DNA from: Lentisphaera profundi
Lineage (GTDB): Bacteria > Verrucomicrobiota > Lentisphaeria > Lentisphaerales > Lentisphaeraceae
Assembly: GCF_028728065.1 (NCBI RefSeq)
Contig: NZ_CP117811.1
Span: 2,356,001 to 2,420,000 of the forward strand
DNA: 64,000 nucleotides
Reading direction: 5' to 3'
Shown: one piece after another, positions 17,828 through 26,479 of the stretch
How positions within the stretch are numbered: position 1 is the stretch's first letter
How the letters are laid out: each line of letters begins with the position of its first letter
Notes under the pieces: generated by a model
Databases searched by the model: none
The model's input: only the letters and a program-made list of their open reading frames with translations
What the model was told of the DNA's origin: nothing
Translations under genes and position numbers: made by a program

Positions 17828-18679
17828 TCACACCAAACTCATTGTTTCTAAATCAACGATTGGAAAACTTTTCAATAACGTGGATTTCGAAATTGAATAA
17901 ATCTGTACATCATTTACTCCTAAAAGTTCATATTGTGTAATTATTTCAGCCGTTGACTTAAAAAAATGTCTACACGCACTAAAATCGGCCGTCTCCTGAC
18001 ATCTTTCCTCTTCATTTTTTTGATGTTTTGCTGAAGAGTAATACCTCATTTCTGAGGTGTTTTCATAAAGAATATAACTGTGATCTATTCCCAATAAATA
18101 AACTTCTTTAACCGAAGAATAAATACTAAACATAATAGCATAAACACTCGCCGTTGAAGCGAGAGATACGAATTTATCAAAATCAAACGAAATTTTATTT
18201 GCACTAAAATAATAATAAGGTAAGTAATATCGTATTGCGTGATTTTTAAATAAATTATTTTCTTCGATAATCGACTTTACGTTATCTTTATAATCAGACA
18301 AACCAAAAATAAGTTTTACCGAGGAGGGAACCTTTTGGTTCATTTCTTTAAGCCAAGACCTCCATTCTTCTCTAGATTGAGGGGGATGAAGTGGCGCCGC
18401 TAGTAGATATACATCATTGTAATCACATAAAGAAATCAAGTCTTCATGCACAAACATGTTATTCAAAAAAATAAGCTGATGGCCCCTAATAAGTTTAAGA
18501 TTTTGATCTTTTATCGACGGTCCACTTCCTATAATGAAACATTTTTTACTTGAATCCAGAGAAAAACTTGATCCCAACAAAAGCTCTTTTTCCATCTTTC
18601 TCCAATAGCGTAGCTCGTGAATTTTGCGCTTTAATTCAAGAAATATAGGAGGCATACATTTTTTCAATAAAAGCCGCAA
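17828..18679 (-). CDS. Putative glycosyltransferase of MptE/DUF115 or GT42-like type
   Basis: A 283-residue protein with a nucleotide-binding pattern KCFIIGSGPSIKDQ near residue 47, FLNNMFVHED, and VKEVYLLGIDHSYI near residue 190. Glycine-rich GxGPS followed by LGIDHS is seen in DUF115/MptE-like proteins and resembles GT42 sialyltransferases (NGPS ... GID). It starts (TTG at 18679) just after neuB ends, so a role in adding the nonulosonic acid is an attractive inference. Its first 20 residues resemble the start of the TIGR04325 methyltransferases, which looks like a shared, recombined leader. Confidence 0.5.
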   Translation of the reverse strand: MRLLLKKCMPPIFLELKRKIHELRYWRKMEKELLLGSSFSLDSSKKCFIIGSGPSIKDQNLKLIRGHQLIFLNNMFVHEDLISLCDYNDVYLLAAPLHPPQSREEWRSWLKEMNQKVPSSVKLIFGLSDYKDNVKSIIEENNLFKNHAIRYYLPYYYFSANKISFDFDKFVSLASTASVYAIMFSIYSSVKEVYLLGIDHSYILYENTSEMRYYSSAKHQKNEEERCQETADFSACRHFFKSTAEIITQYELLGVNDVQIYSISKSTLLKSFPIVDLETMSLV

Positions 18680-18684
18680 GACAC

Positions 18685-19542
18685 TTACACTCTCTTAAGT
18701 TTACTTCTCTGAACTTTTTCGATCTCAAGGATCTCCGATTTTTTATATGTCAATGACTTTTTAATATTTCTTAAATTACGCGCCAGTTTCCTCATCCCAT
18801 CAGGTTCTAAACTAGCAGCATGATCGGTCCCTTTCCAAGTTCTGTCTAAGGTGAAATGTCTTTCAAAAATATCTGCCCCAAGTGTCAAGGCTGCTATATC
18901 TGCTGCAATTCCTAGATGATGACCTGAAAAACCTATATTTTTAACTCGTTTTTCAAATTTTTCTCTCAGTCTAGTTATCTCATACAAACAGATATCCTCA
19001 AAGGGAACTGGATAACCCGATGTACAACTATAAAGAATTAAAGAATCTGCCCTGTTATGCTTCTCAAATAACTGTACAATTTCTTCTTCTTCTGCTTGGG
19101 TTGTCATACCAAAAGACAAGTGTATTTCACCTGTATAGTTCTCGCAAAGATAGGTCAACATTTCAAAATTCAGATTACACGCCGATGGAATTTTAATAAG
19201 CTCTGGATTCAGGGAAGTTATATCTTTTGCAGATGTCACATCCCAAACAGAAGTACTATAAACAACTCCAAATTCTTCACACCATGCTTTCAATTGTTTA
19301 TGTTGTTCTAAGTCCAACTCTAAAAATTCACGATGTGCACCATAGGTTTCACCATAAGAATTATTAGGGTTGGGGTGAGGTGAGCTATATTGCTCTGCAC
19401 TCAACAACTCTGGATTACACCTTTTTTGAAATTTGACAACATCAGCTTTACAGTATTTGGCCGCCGTCAAAATCAATTCTTTTGCGATATTCATATCACC
19501 TTTGTGATTACACCCGACTTCTGCTATTATTTTCGGTTCCAT
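18685..19542 (-). CDS. neuB: N-acetylneuraminate (nonulosonate) synthase, short form
   Basis: NeuB-family enzymes condense phosphoenolpyruvate with a hexose to make a nine-carbon sialic-acid-like sugar. Seen here: IIAEVGCNHKGDMNIAKEL at the N-terminus, VVKFQKR near residue 36, IKIPSACNLNF, and the FSGHHLGIAADIAALTLGAD block, with FERHFTLDRTWKGTDHAAS. The protein is 285 residues, while usual NeuB proteins are about 340-350, because the C-terminal SAF (antifreeze-like) domain is missing after LEIEKVQRSKLKRV. A strong AAGGAG ribosome site precedes the ATG. Whether it makes Neu5Ac, legionaminic or pseudaminic acid cannot be told. Confidence 0.88.
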   Translation of the reverse strand: MEPKIIAEVGCNHKGDMNIAKELILTAAKYCKADVVKFQKRCNPELLSAEQYSSPHPNPNNSYGETYGAHREFLELDLEQHKQLKAWCEEFGVVYSTSVWDVTSAKDITSLNPELIKIPSACNLNFEMLTYLCENYTGEIHLSFGMTTQAEEEEIVQLFEKHNRADSLILYSCTSGYPVPFEDICLYEITRLREKFEKRVKNIGFSGHHLGIAADIAALTLGADIFERHFTLDRTWKGTDHAASLEPDGMRKLARNLRNIKKSLTYKKSEILEIEKVQRSKLKRV

Positions 19543-19588
19543 ATATACTCCTTATATTTATCCAAGTATAGGCCTTAGTAGCCTATGC

Positions 19589-20266
19589 TTAATTATTATT
19601 TTTAAAGATTGATTCTGCTATAATAAGATCATGAGCATCATCTATTTCAAAACACCTTTCGGGTGGTGTTTTGTAGATGACTGTTTTTCCGAAAAAGCGG
19701 TGTTTGTAATTAATAAACCCACTATAATTCATTACATAAACAGCTCCCGTTTCTAAATACTGGGGTTCTTTTTCTTGTCGCATAAGACGCACTGATTTAT
19801 CATGATTGATGCCCAATACTTCATTATTATTTTCTTCCCATAAATAGTAATGAAAGTCTGTGACTGCTAGAGCCGTATCTGCCTTCTTTTCTAAAAGCGC
19901 CCGAATTGTTCCATCAATATCCTCGGGTATTGTCAATGGAGATGTACATTGTAAAAAAACCACTAAATCAGGCTGATAATTCTCTTTGCTTTTCAATTCT
20001 TCCAATACATGTAGCAAAGCTACCTCAGAAGAACTGATATCACCACTAAGTGCATCCGGTCTCATGATTACTTCTGCACCACACTCACCACTTACTGATG
20101 CGATCTTCATATCATCTGTTGAAACAATAGTCCGAGTAATAATATTCGAACCTAGTGCGGCTTCTATTGTCCAGTTAATGAGAGGTTTACCACAAAAATC
20201 AATAATGTTTTTTCCTGGAATGCCTTTCGATCCCCCCCTAGCAGGGATTATGGCTACAATATTCAT
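19589..20266 (-). CDS. neuA: CMP-nonulosonate (acylneuraminate) cytidylyltransferase
   Basis: A 225-residue NeuA-family enzyme that activates the nonulosonic acid with CTP. The signature IIPARGGSKGIPGKNI lies near residue 6, followed by STDDMKIA, LQCTSPLT near residue 105, the QYLETGAVYVMN block and the acidic end CFEIDDAHDL. It stands immediately upstream of neuB in the same direction, with 46 bases between. No NeuC-like epimerase gene is in the window. Confidence 0.9.
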   Translation of the reverse strand: MNIVAIIPARGGSKGIPGKNIIDFCGKPLINWTIEAALGSNIITRTIVSTDDMKIASVSGECGAEVIMRPDALSGDISSSEVALLHVLEELKSKENYQPDLVVFLQCTSPLTIPEDIDGTIRALLEKKADTALAVTDFHYYLWEENNNEVLGINHDKSVRLMRQEKEPQYLETGAVYVMNYSGFINYKHRFFGKTVIYKTPPERCFEIDDAHDLIIAESIFKNNN

Positions 20267-20288
20267 GAGTTACAGAATTTATCCTTAA

Positions 20289-21257
20289 TTATTTTCGGGA
20301 GAATTTTTTAGTGTAATGTTTAATCATTGGAATGATATATTCCGGATCGACAAATTTTAAGATATTATAATATTTTAAATCTCTAAGGTACTTTGTTATT
20401 GTTTCATACTCATTTTGGAGTTCATACTTATCTTGCTTTAAATTATTTTTTTTATATAAGCAACAAACCCCCTCATCTTCGCTTAAAATTTGAAACCCTG
20501 AATTAACGACAAGGTAATGTAACAAATTCTTTGTATAGTGATAGGGGTGTGCTCCTTGAAGAAACTCTAAAAAATTGCCCCTATAAGATATTTTAATATT
20601 CAGCAGCCCTGGTACTTCTATCAGAAGTAATCCATTAGGGGCAAGTAACTTTTTGATTTTCTTAATTTCTTCTTTAGGCTTTATAAAATGCTCAAAGACA
20701 TGACTTAAGATCACTAGGTCAAACTTTTTTTTTCCAATAAATTGCTCATAACTACCAACTTTTAAATTCAACCCTTTTGATAGACCATAATCCAAAAAAT
20801 CCTCGCCATAATCACAGCCCACACATTTATATCCATTTTCATGTAAAGGCATCAGTCCTCCCCCTGTGCCAGCCCCTATTTCTAATACATCACCCGAAAA
20901 TAGATTCTTTTGTAATATTGCCAAATACTTTACACCTCGCTCATAAGCTGATGAAAATATACGTTCTGGACCTAAATTTGACGAATATAAATCTCTATAA
21001 TATTTTTGGTAAAATATCTCTAACGAGTCTTGAGTCATATAAGGAGAAGATCTTAAGGAACCACAGTGTAAACATTGTATCGTATCCAATCTCAACCCAT
21101 AACGATCCACTTTAGCGATTACATTATAATCGCTGTTGTGACCACACAAACAAGGAAGTGATTCATACTCAAATGTATCTAATACATCTTGAATTTTACT
21201 GCATTCATCAGCAAGAAGTAATGAGTATGTAGAATGTTGGAGATATTTTTTATTCAT
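20289..21257 (-). CDS. Class I SAM-dependent methyltransferase with cysteine-rich N-terminus
   Basis: A 322-residue methyltransferase. Near the start CLCGHNSDYN and TIQCLHCGSLRSSPYM supply paired cysteines for a zinc site. The SAM fold has VLEIGAGTGGGLMPLHENG near residue 121, then CVGCDYGEDFLDYG, LVILSHVFEHFIKP and NGLLLIEVPG. The plan is the same as 7181-8176. It overlaps the end of wzt by eight bases, so the two are translated from one message. The substrate is unknown, probably an O-chain sugar or its terminal residue. Confidence 0.78.
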   Translation of the reverse strand: MNKKYLQHSTYSLLLADECSKIQDVLDTFEYESLPCLCGHNSDYNVIAKVDRYGLRLDTIQCLHCGSLRSSPYMTQDSLEIFYQKYYRDLYSSNLGPERIFSSAYERGVKYLAILQKNLFSGDVLEIGAGTGGGLMPLHENGYKCVGCDYGEDFLDYGLSKGLNLKVGSYEQFIGKKKFDLVILSHVFEHFIKPKEEIKKIKKLLAPNGLLLIEVPGLLNIKISYRGNFLEFLQGAHPYHYTKNLLHYLVVNSGFQILSEDEGVCCLYKKNNLKQDKYELQNEYETITKYLRDLKYYNILKFVDPEYIIPMIKHYTKKFSRK

Positions 21258-22497
21258 AAGTCCATCCGATTTTTTCTACTAATAGTCCACCACGTTTATT
21301 TCCTGCATCATAAAGCATTTGGTCATTACTTACAACCTCTAATGGCAGCTCCTTTGCTTCATCGATAATTTCTGTCCCAGGTATTCCCATTGATAACCTT
21401 ATATAATAAATATCCGTATTAAGGGAGTTTACTGGTAACAATAATGTAGTCGTATAAATACCTGCTGGACGAGTAGTGAAATTTTCTTTATTTAGATCTG
21501 TATCTGCAGTGGTAAAAATCACACTTCCATTACTTTTCGATAAATGTAGCGCAACATGAAAACCGGAAATGATTTCCTTTAATTCAAACACAATTTTTAT
21601 CGTTAACATATTACCAAACTGAACAGAATTTGTCTTCCCGTCACCAAAAATGACCTCGTGAAAACCACCTTTTTCCCGGTTATTTTTAAATTTAAAAATA
21701 CCACTTTCTCTAACTCCACATCTGTCAGATAAATATTTCTGTGTGATTACCTCGGTTTCTCTGTAATCTATAATATTTCCTTCTTCTAATAAAATGGCAT
21801 TTTCACATAAGTGATTAATCATGTCCATATTGTGACTTACAAATATTACCGTCCTCCCTTCTTTACCGACATCTTCCATTTTACCTAGGCATTTTTTTTG
21901 AAATTGAGCATCACCTACGGCGAGAACTTCATCGACAACAAGGATCTCGGGCTCGAGGTGAGCGGCAACTGCAAAAGCGAGGCGTACATACATGCCAGAT
22001 GAATAGCGCTTCACGGGTGTATCTAAAAATTTCTCCACTTCAGCAAAAGCGACAATCTCGTCAAACTTCTTTTTGATTTCCCATTTGCTCATACCCATGA
22101 TCGCACCATTGAGGAAAATATTTTCGCGTCCAGTCAGCTCGGGGTGAAAGCCAGTTCCTACCTCAAGCAATGATGCGACACGCCCCTTGAGGTGAATGCG
22201 ACCCATTGTGGGCTCGGTAATCCGTGAAAGCACTTTCAGCAAAGTTGATTTCCCCGCGCCATTGCGTCCAATAATCCCAACCCTATCGCCCTGCTTGATC
22301 TCGAAATTGATATCCTTGAGTGCCCAGAATTCTTCCTTTTCTTGAAAGTCGGGGTCGGAGCGACCTAAGAGTTTTTTACCAAAGCCCTTCACTCCATTGA
22401 CAAGCGTATCCCGCAGGGTGCTATAATGAGCTTCCTGCTGATGCTTCAGCGTGTAAGACTTAGAGAGGTTTTCTACTGTAATAATTGATTCTGACAT
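21250..22497 (-). CDS. wzt: O-antigen ABC exporter ATP-binding protein with carbohydrate-binding tail
   Basis: Wzt powers export of the finished O-chain across the inner membrane with Wzm. The ATPase part shows Walker A GRNGAGKS (residues 77-84), the signature YSSGMYVRL (165-173), Walker B ILVVDE (185-190) and the switch histidine in FVSHN. After ~residue 260 there is a second domain (to 415) of beta-rich sequence, GGFHEVIFGDGKTNSVQFG onward, as in Wzt proteins that bind the chain end. That implies recognition of a capped, often methylated, terminus. The wzm gene is upstream, separated by a GxxExxY gene. Confidence 0.92.
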   Translation of the reverse strand: MSESIITVENLSKSYTLKHQQEAHYSTLRDTLVNGVKGFGKKLLGRSDPDFQEKEEFWALKDINFEIKQGDRVGIIGRNGAGKSTLLKVLSRITEPTMGRIHLKGRVASLLEVGTGFHPELTGRENIFLNGAIMGMSKWEIKKKFDEIVAFAEVEKFLDTPVKRYSSGMYVRLAFAVAAHLEPEILVVDEVLAVGDAQFQKKCLGKMEDVGKEGRTVIFVSHNMDMINHLCENAILLEEGNIIDYRETEVITQKYLSDRCGVRESGIFKFKNNREKGGFHEVIFGDGKTNSVQFGNMLTIKIVFELKEIISGFHVALHLSKSNGSVIFTTADTDLNKENFTTRPAGIYTTTLLLPVNSLNTDIYYIRLSMGIPGTEIIDEAKELPLEVVSNDQMLYDAGNKRGGLLVEKIGWTYE

Positions 22498-22869
22498 AAT
22501 TTAAGGTAACAACTAATTTTTCGAATTAAACGAATTAATAAAGATATTTTTTGATAAAACTTGGTTGGTTTTTAACATTTTATTGAGTCAAAATTTAAGG
22601 ATTAATAATTTGTACCGCAAGGTGTTTTCATTAGAGTTCTTGTGGCGAAGCGAAGTTAACAATCTGTGGCATTCTCTGTTTAACAACTAATTTCACTAAT
22701 TATACGAATTTAATTTAGGTTATTTGTCTGACAGAATGAATAAGGGAAGAGTTCTGGAAAAATTGCCTTATCATCATAAGTTATTTGGATGATGTTTTTC
22801 TTCGTGAATTTTGTGTCATTCCTTGTTGAGGTTTTTAAGTTTTAATAACTATTTTTCAAATTAAACGAA
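22498..22869. repeat. Spacer with repeated AATTAAACGAATTA motifs, including a possible solo GxxExxY 3' end
   Basis: No gene. The motif AATTAAACGAATTA or close variants occurs at about 22527, 22695 and 22856. The stretch at 22527-22560 resembles the last codons and tail of the GxxExxY genes (cgaattaataaagatatttt against cgaattatttataatattta). A 3' flank with TTCGTGAATTTTGTGTCATT precedes the gene at 22870. Confidence 0.45.
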
Positions 22870-23256
22870 TTATTTATAATATTTATTGATAAGTCTTTTG
22901 TAGACGAGTGATCTTTCGCCGAAGTTGACAAGTATACCCAAAGGCTTATTACTTGCTTTGAGGTAGTTAATAACTTGAGCCTCATGATTGTGATCTAAGC
23001 TTTTGACCGCTTTTAATTCTAAAATGATTTTATCGTAACACAAAAAATCCACATAGAATTTTTTCTGAAGAACTTGTCCTTGAAAAGAAATAGCGAGTTC
23101 TTGTTCCCTTTCATTAGAAATACCCGTCTTATTAAACGTGACTGCCAGGGCTTCTTGGTAAACCGATTCTAAAAAGCCTTGACCCAACTCATTATAAACC
23201 GTCATGCACGCACCAATGATTGCATAACTCTCTTCTTTTAATAAAATCTTTTCCAT
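22870..23256 (-). CDS. GxxExxY protein (PD-(D/E)XK-like)
   Basis: A 128-residue GxxExxY-family protein. The name-giving motif is GQGFLESVYQEAL near residue 25, and KKFYVDFLCYDKIILELKAVK carries the nuclease-like D...ExK pattern. The family is widespread and resembles restriction-type nucleases, but no function is established. The gene sits between wzm and wzt, which normally touch, so it looks inserted. A paralogue (24295-24690) flanks wzm on the other side, and the two share most residues. Confidence 0.82.
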   Translation of the reverse strand: MEKILLKEESYAIIGACMTVYNELGQGFLESVYQEALAVTFNKTGISNEREQELAISFQGQVLQKKFYVDFLCYDKIILELKAVKSLDHNHEAQVINYLKASNKPLGILVNFGERSLVYKRLINKYYK

Positions 23257-23286
23257 TCGTACAATTTGTGAAATTCGTTGTTAGCT

Positions 23287-24111
23287 TTAAATAAAATCTG
23301 CGAAGCTTTTCTCAGTTTTCCTGAAGTACCACAGGCCTGAGAAAAACATGATAAAGACTAAACTTAGAGATAGCCAGAGGCCGGGCCAATACATTTGTGA
23401 TTCTCCACCAAGTAGACACCAACGAAAACCATCAATGACTCCTACCATGGGATTGAGTGAATAAAGTAATCGCCACTTCTCTGGTACCACTGAAGTACTA
23501 AAACCCACGGGTGATACATAGAGCCCGAACTGAACGAGGAAGGGAACGATATAGCGAAAATCTCGGAATTTCACATTGAGTGCCGCGAGCCAGAGGCTTG
23601 GTCCAATCGCGGCTAAAATCGCCATAATGAGGAATAATGGCATCAAGAAAATCTTAATATCGGGCATAAAGCCGTACCAAGCCATTACCCCCAGCATAAG
23701 CACAAAAGATATAATAAAATCGACGAAGCAAACAATCACGGCTGAGATGGGAATAATGAGTCGTGGAAAATAAATTTTTGAGACCATATTAGCATTAGCA
23801 ATTACCGAATTACTCGACTCCGAGAGCGAACTCGCAAAAAATTGCCAGGGCAGCATTGCGGCAAATACCATAACCGGGTAAGGAACATTGCCATCCGCAG
23901 GAAGCTTGGCTACTTTACCAAAAATGATAGTAAAGACAATTGCAGTTAAAAGCGGACGAATCACCGCCCAAGCAACTCCAATAACGGTCTGCTTATACTT
24001 GACTAACACATCGCGCCAAGCCAAGAAATAAAAGAGATCTTTATAATGCCAGATATCTTTTATGTACTGACTTTCAGTTTTTCCTGCTTCTATAATTGTT
24101 TCGTGTTTCAT
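23287..24111 (-). CDS. wzm: O-antigen ABC exporter permease
   Basis: A 274-residue ABC-2 type permease. About six membrane segments are visible (AVIRPLLTAIVFTIIFG, VMVFAAMLPWQFFASSL, ISFVLMLGVMAW, FLIMAILAAIGPSLWLAAL and others). The family block KYKQTVIGVAWAVIRPLL near residue 39 and the LNPMVGVIDGFRW motif near residue 218 are typical of Wzm/TagG. It forms the channel for the chain, with the ATPase encoded at 21250-22497. Confidence 0.93.
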   Translation of the reverse strand: MKHETIIEAGKTESQYIKDIWHYKDLFYFLAWRDVLVKYKQTVIGVAWAVIRPLLTAIVFTIIFGKVAKLPADGNVPYPVMVFAAMLPWQFFASSLSESSNSVIANANMVSKIYFPRLIIPISAVIVCFVDFIISFVLMLGVMAWYGFMPDIKIFLMPLFLIMAILAAIGPSLWLAALNVKFRDFRYIVPFLVQFGLYVSPVGFSTSVVPEKWRLLYSLNPMVGVIDGFRWCLLGGESQMYWPGLWLSLSLVFIMFFSGLWYFRKTEKSFADFI

Positions 24112-24294
24112 GATTATATTTTTTTTAAAGTTTTCTTAGGTTTTAACCACTAATCTGCGCTAATCGACACTAAATCGAATGAAGATGAGTTAAGGGTGAC
24201 CTGAGTTAGAGTACTTCTCAGTTGGTGTTTTTATTCGTGGAATCTGTGTCATTAGTTGTTGCATGTTTTTTAAAAGCTCCAACAGCGAATTTCG

Positions 24295-24690
24295 CTAATT
24301 AAACGAATTATGATACTTATTAATAAGACGTTTATAGACAAGGGACTTTTCTCCGAAGTTCACTAGAATACCTAAGGGTTTGTTGCTCGCTTTGAGATAA
24401 TTAATAACTTGTGCCTCATGGTTTTGATCTAAGGCTTTTACGGCTTTGAGCTCTACAACAATTTGATCATAACAGAGAAAATCAACATAGAACTTTTTTG
24501 CTAAGGCTTGGCCCTGAAATGAAATATGAAGCTCTTTTTCTCGTTCATTCGCGATAGTTTCCTTACTCAAAACTAGCTCCAGGGCTTCTTGATAAACTGA
24601 CTCTAGAAAGCCTTGTCCCAATTCATTATGCACATTCATACACGCCCCAATGATTACATAACTCTCTTCTTTTAAAACAATCTCTTTCAT
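24295..24690 (-). CDS. GxxExxY protein, second copy
   Basis: A 131-residue paralogue of 22870-23256 with GQGFLESVYQEALELV near residue 25 and AKKFYVDFLCYDQIVVELKA. It lies upstream of wzm. About 75 bases beyond its 3' end resemble the same flank of the first copy (a GTGTCATT..TTGTT block, then AATTAAACGAATTA). This suggests the whole cassette was duplicated or inserted twice. Function unknown. Confidence 0.82.
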   Translation of the reverse strand: MKEIVLKEESYVIIGACMNVHNELGQGFLESVYQEALELVLSKETIANEREKELHISFQGQALAKKFYVDFLCYDQIVVELKAVKALDQNHEAQVINYLKASNKPLGILVNFGEKSLVYKRLINKYHNSFN

Positions 24691-24724
24691 TCGTTAAATT
24701 TGCGTAATTCCTTGTTTAAACTTT

Positions 24725-25309
24725 TTAATTGAATATCCAATGAAAGGATTTGTCGAGTTCTACTCCCTCAGGCAAATATTTTTTTTGCGTTGGTTGCTTG
24801 GGGTCATACATGCAAACTAATACAGTCCCGTGCGAATGATTATTTAAGTCGTCAAGAGCATTGACTTCATAGTCCAAAAAACCTTGATGATCATTATCGT
24901 AAATCGCTTCTAATTCCAAGCCCCATTGCTTGACACCGAGGTAGACGATTTCAGCCAGGTCTCCAGCGCCTAAGAAGGAAACTTTTTTTATGCCCGCTTC
25001 CGATAGATCGCGGCAAACCTGCGAACTGAGTTTGCGCGCTTGCTGATAGAAATACATAGAGAAATTCAAAAAACCCATGGTTAAGCGAGTTTTTTCAGCG
25101 ATGCCCTTTGGAGACAAAAAATAATCCCAGCGGCGGGAATGAACTTTATTAATGTGAAACAAGCCTCGACTCGCCATTTTCTTTAAAACTTCATGAGCCA
25201 ACTTAATGCTGCAGCCAAGCTTTTGAGCGGCAATGCGGTTACTCAAATGTGGCGTCTCTTCCACATGTTTCAGTATTTCGAGTTCGTGAAGTTCTTTTTT
25301 TTCTATCAT
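24725..25309 (-). CDS. Winged-helix regulator fused to a Rossmann-like domain
   Basis: A 194-residue protein, first in the minus-strand cluster. Residues 1-75 form a winged helix (LEILKHVEETPHLSNRIAAQ, then KLAHEVLKKMASRG and the wing HSRRWDYFLSPKGI), similar to EPS-associated MarR-like regulators. From residue ~108, KKVSFLGAGDLAEIVYLGV starts a nucleotide-binding fold like the N-terminal domain of PglD or of Rex/CoA-binding proteins, and VLVCMYDPKQP ends it. It probably senses a metabolite and controls the O-antigen operon; the ligand is unknown. Confidence 0.65.
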   Translation of the reverse strand: MIEKKELHELEILKHVEETPHLSNRIAAQKLGCSIKLAHEVLKKMASRGLFHINKVHSRRWDYFLSPKGIAEKTRLTMGFLNFSMYFYQQARKLSSQVCRDLSEAGIKKVSFLGAGDLAEIVYLGVKQWGLELEAIYDNDHQGFLDYEVNALDDLNNHSHGTVLVCMYDPKQPTQKKYLPEGVELDKSFHWIFN

Positions 25310-25518
25310 AATAATTTACTGAGCAGTGCTATTGCTTTCGGCCTCGAATCAAGCTAGAATATGAGCTAGGCAGGCTCCGCATCAAAACTGACTTTCTTGA
25401 GCACAGCATTGATTATCGTTTCTTTTGGTAAAGATAATAAAATAAACGATAGAAGTCAAGAGCCACTTTCAATTTTCAGCCGTATTTTTTAAAAATTGAA
25501 TACGCTGAAAATAATTTT

Positions 25519-26110
25519 TAATTATGAATGCTTAATTTTGAATTTGGTGCGGACGAGACGTCCACGACCCCAGGGAAAGCTAATTTCGATATGGATCATT
25601 CGAGCAAGGTGACGATTAAAATCTGTTTTATCTGTACGATCTGTGCTAGGTTTTTTTGTAGGGTACTCAGTTGGCAGTTGGCAGTTGGCAGAGTTTAATT
25701 TTAAATTTTGAATGCTTAATTTTGAATTATTGGCAGTTTGAATTGGATATGTATATCTCGAGCAAGGTGAGAATAAAATCTGTTTTATCTGTACAATCTG
25801 TGGTAGGTTTTTCAGTTGGCAGTTGGCAGGTTGAGGGAAACCACAGATCTAACGGATAGTGCAGATAAAAAAAGGCTAATGGTGAATCGGGAAAGATTTA
25901 AACCACGGAAGGGCATGAAAAAGGTGTCGGCAGGGGGAGATGATTTTGAATTTTGAATGCTTAATTTTAAATTGGGTATAGATCATTCAAGCAAGGTGAG
26001 AATAAAATCTGTTTTATCTGTACGATCTGTGCTAGGTTTTTATGTAGGGTTCTCAGTTGGCAGTAGATTTAGGAAACCACAGATCTAGCAGATAGTGCAG
26101 ATAGTGCAGA
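25519..26110. repeat. Intergenic repeat zone left of hipBA (three copies of an ~80-bp repeat)
   Basis: No gene. An ~80-bp repeat (AAGGTGAGAATAAAATCTG, then TTTTATCTGTACGATCTGTG, then a GCTAGGTTTTT..CAGTTGGCAG tail) occurs at about 25605-25690, 25761-25830 and 25991-26065, all in the same direction. Between them are ATGAATGCTTAATTTTGAAT blocks and the motif CCACAGATCTA..GATAGTGCAGAT (25841, 26073). A partial ACGTCC palindrome lies near 25545. Confidence 0.8.
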
Positions 26111-26221
26111 TAGTGCAGATGAAAAAGGCGTCCCCTGCGAGAAATTGCCATTCCTCGATCAGACAATAATGAACTTCGCTCAGCCAAGACAGTTAGACTG
26201 CCTTAACAAAGTAATCAAGTT

Positions 26222-26479
26222 TCATTTTGCCACAAAATTAATTTTAAAGCCAAACTTTGAGCCAATTTTATTGAGTGTCTTGAGCGTGGGATTGGATTTA
26301 TCATTCTCTAATAGACTTAAGGAATTCACGGTGAGCCCAAAGAGTTTGGCGAATTCATTTTGATTGAGGCCTATACTCTTGCGCATAGTTTTGATTGCCT
26401 CCCCTATTTCGCATTGATTATTTAACAAATCTTCTTCAAGTTGCTGAATAATCGCCTTCCTATCCTTCGCTAAATTCAC
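26222..26479 (-). CDS. HipB-like antitoxin (XRE-family HTH)
   Basis: An 85-residue DNA-binding protein. IGEAIKTMRKSIGLNQNEFA starts an XRE helix-turn-helix, continued by KLFGLTVNSLSLLENDKSNP near residue 50. In HipBA modules this protein binds the toxin and the operator. It is encoded after the toxin gene, overlapping it by four bases (ATGA), the reverse of the hipB-hipA order in E. coli. The pairing is clear from the overlap; regulation is inferred. Confidence 0.82.
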   Translation of the reverse strand: MNLAKDRKAIIQQLEEDLLNNQCEIGEAIKTMRKSIGLNQNEFAKLFGLTVNSLSLLENDKSNPTLKTLNKIGSKFGFKINFVAK

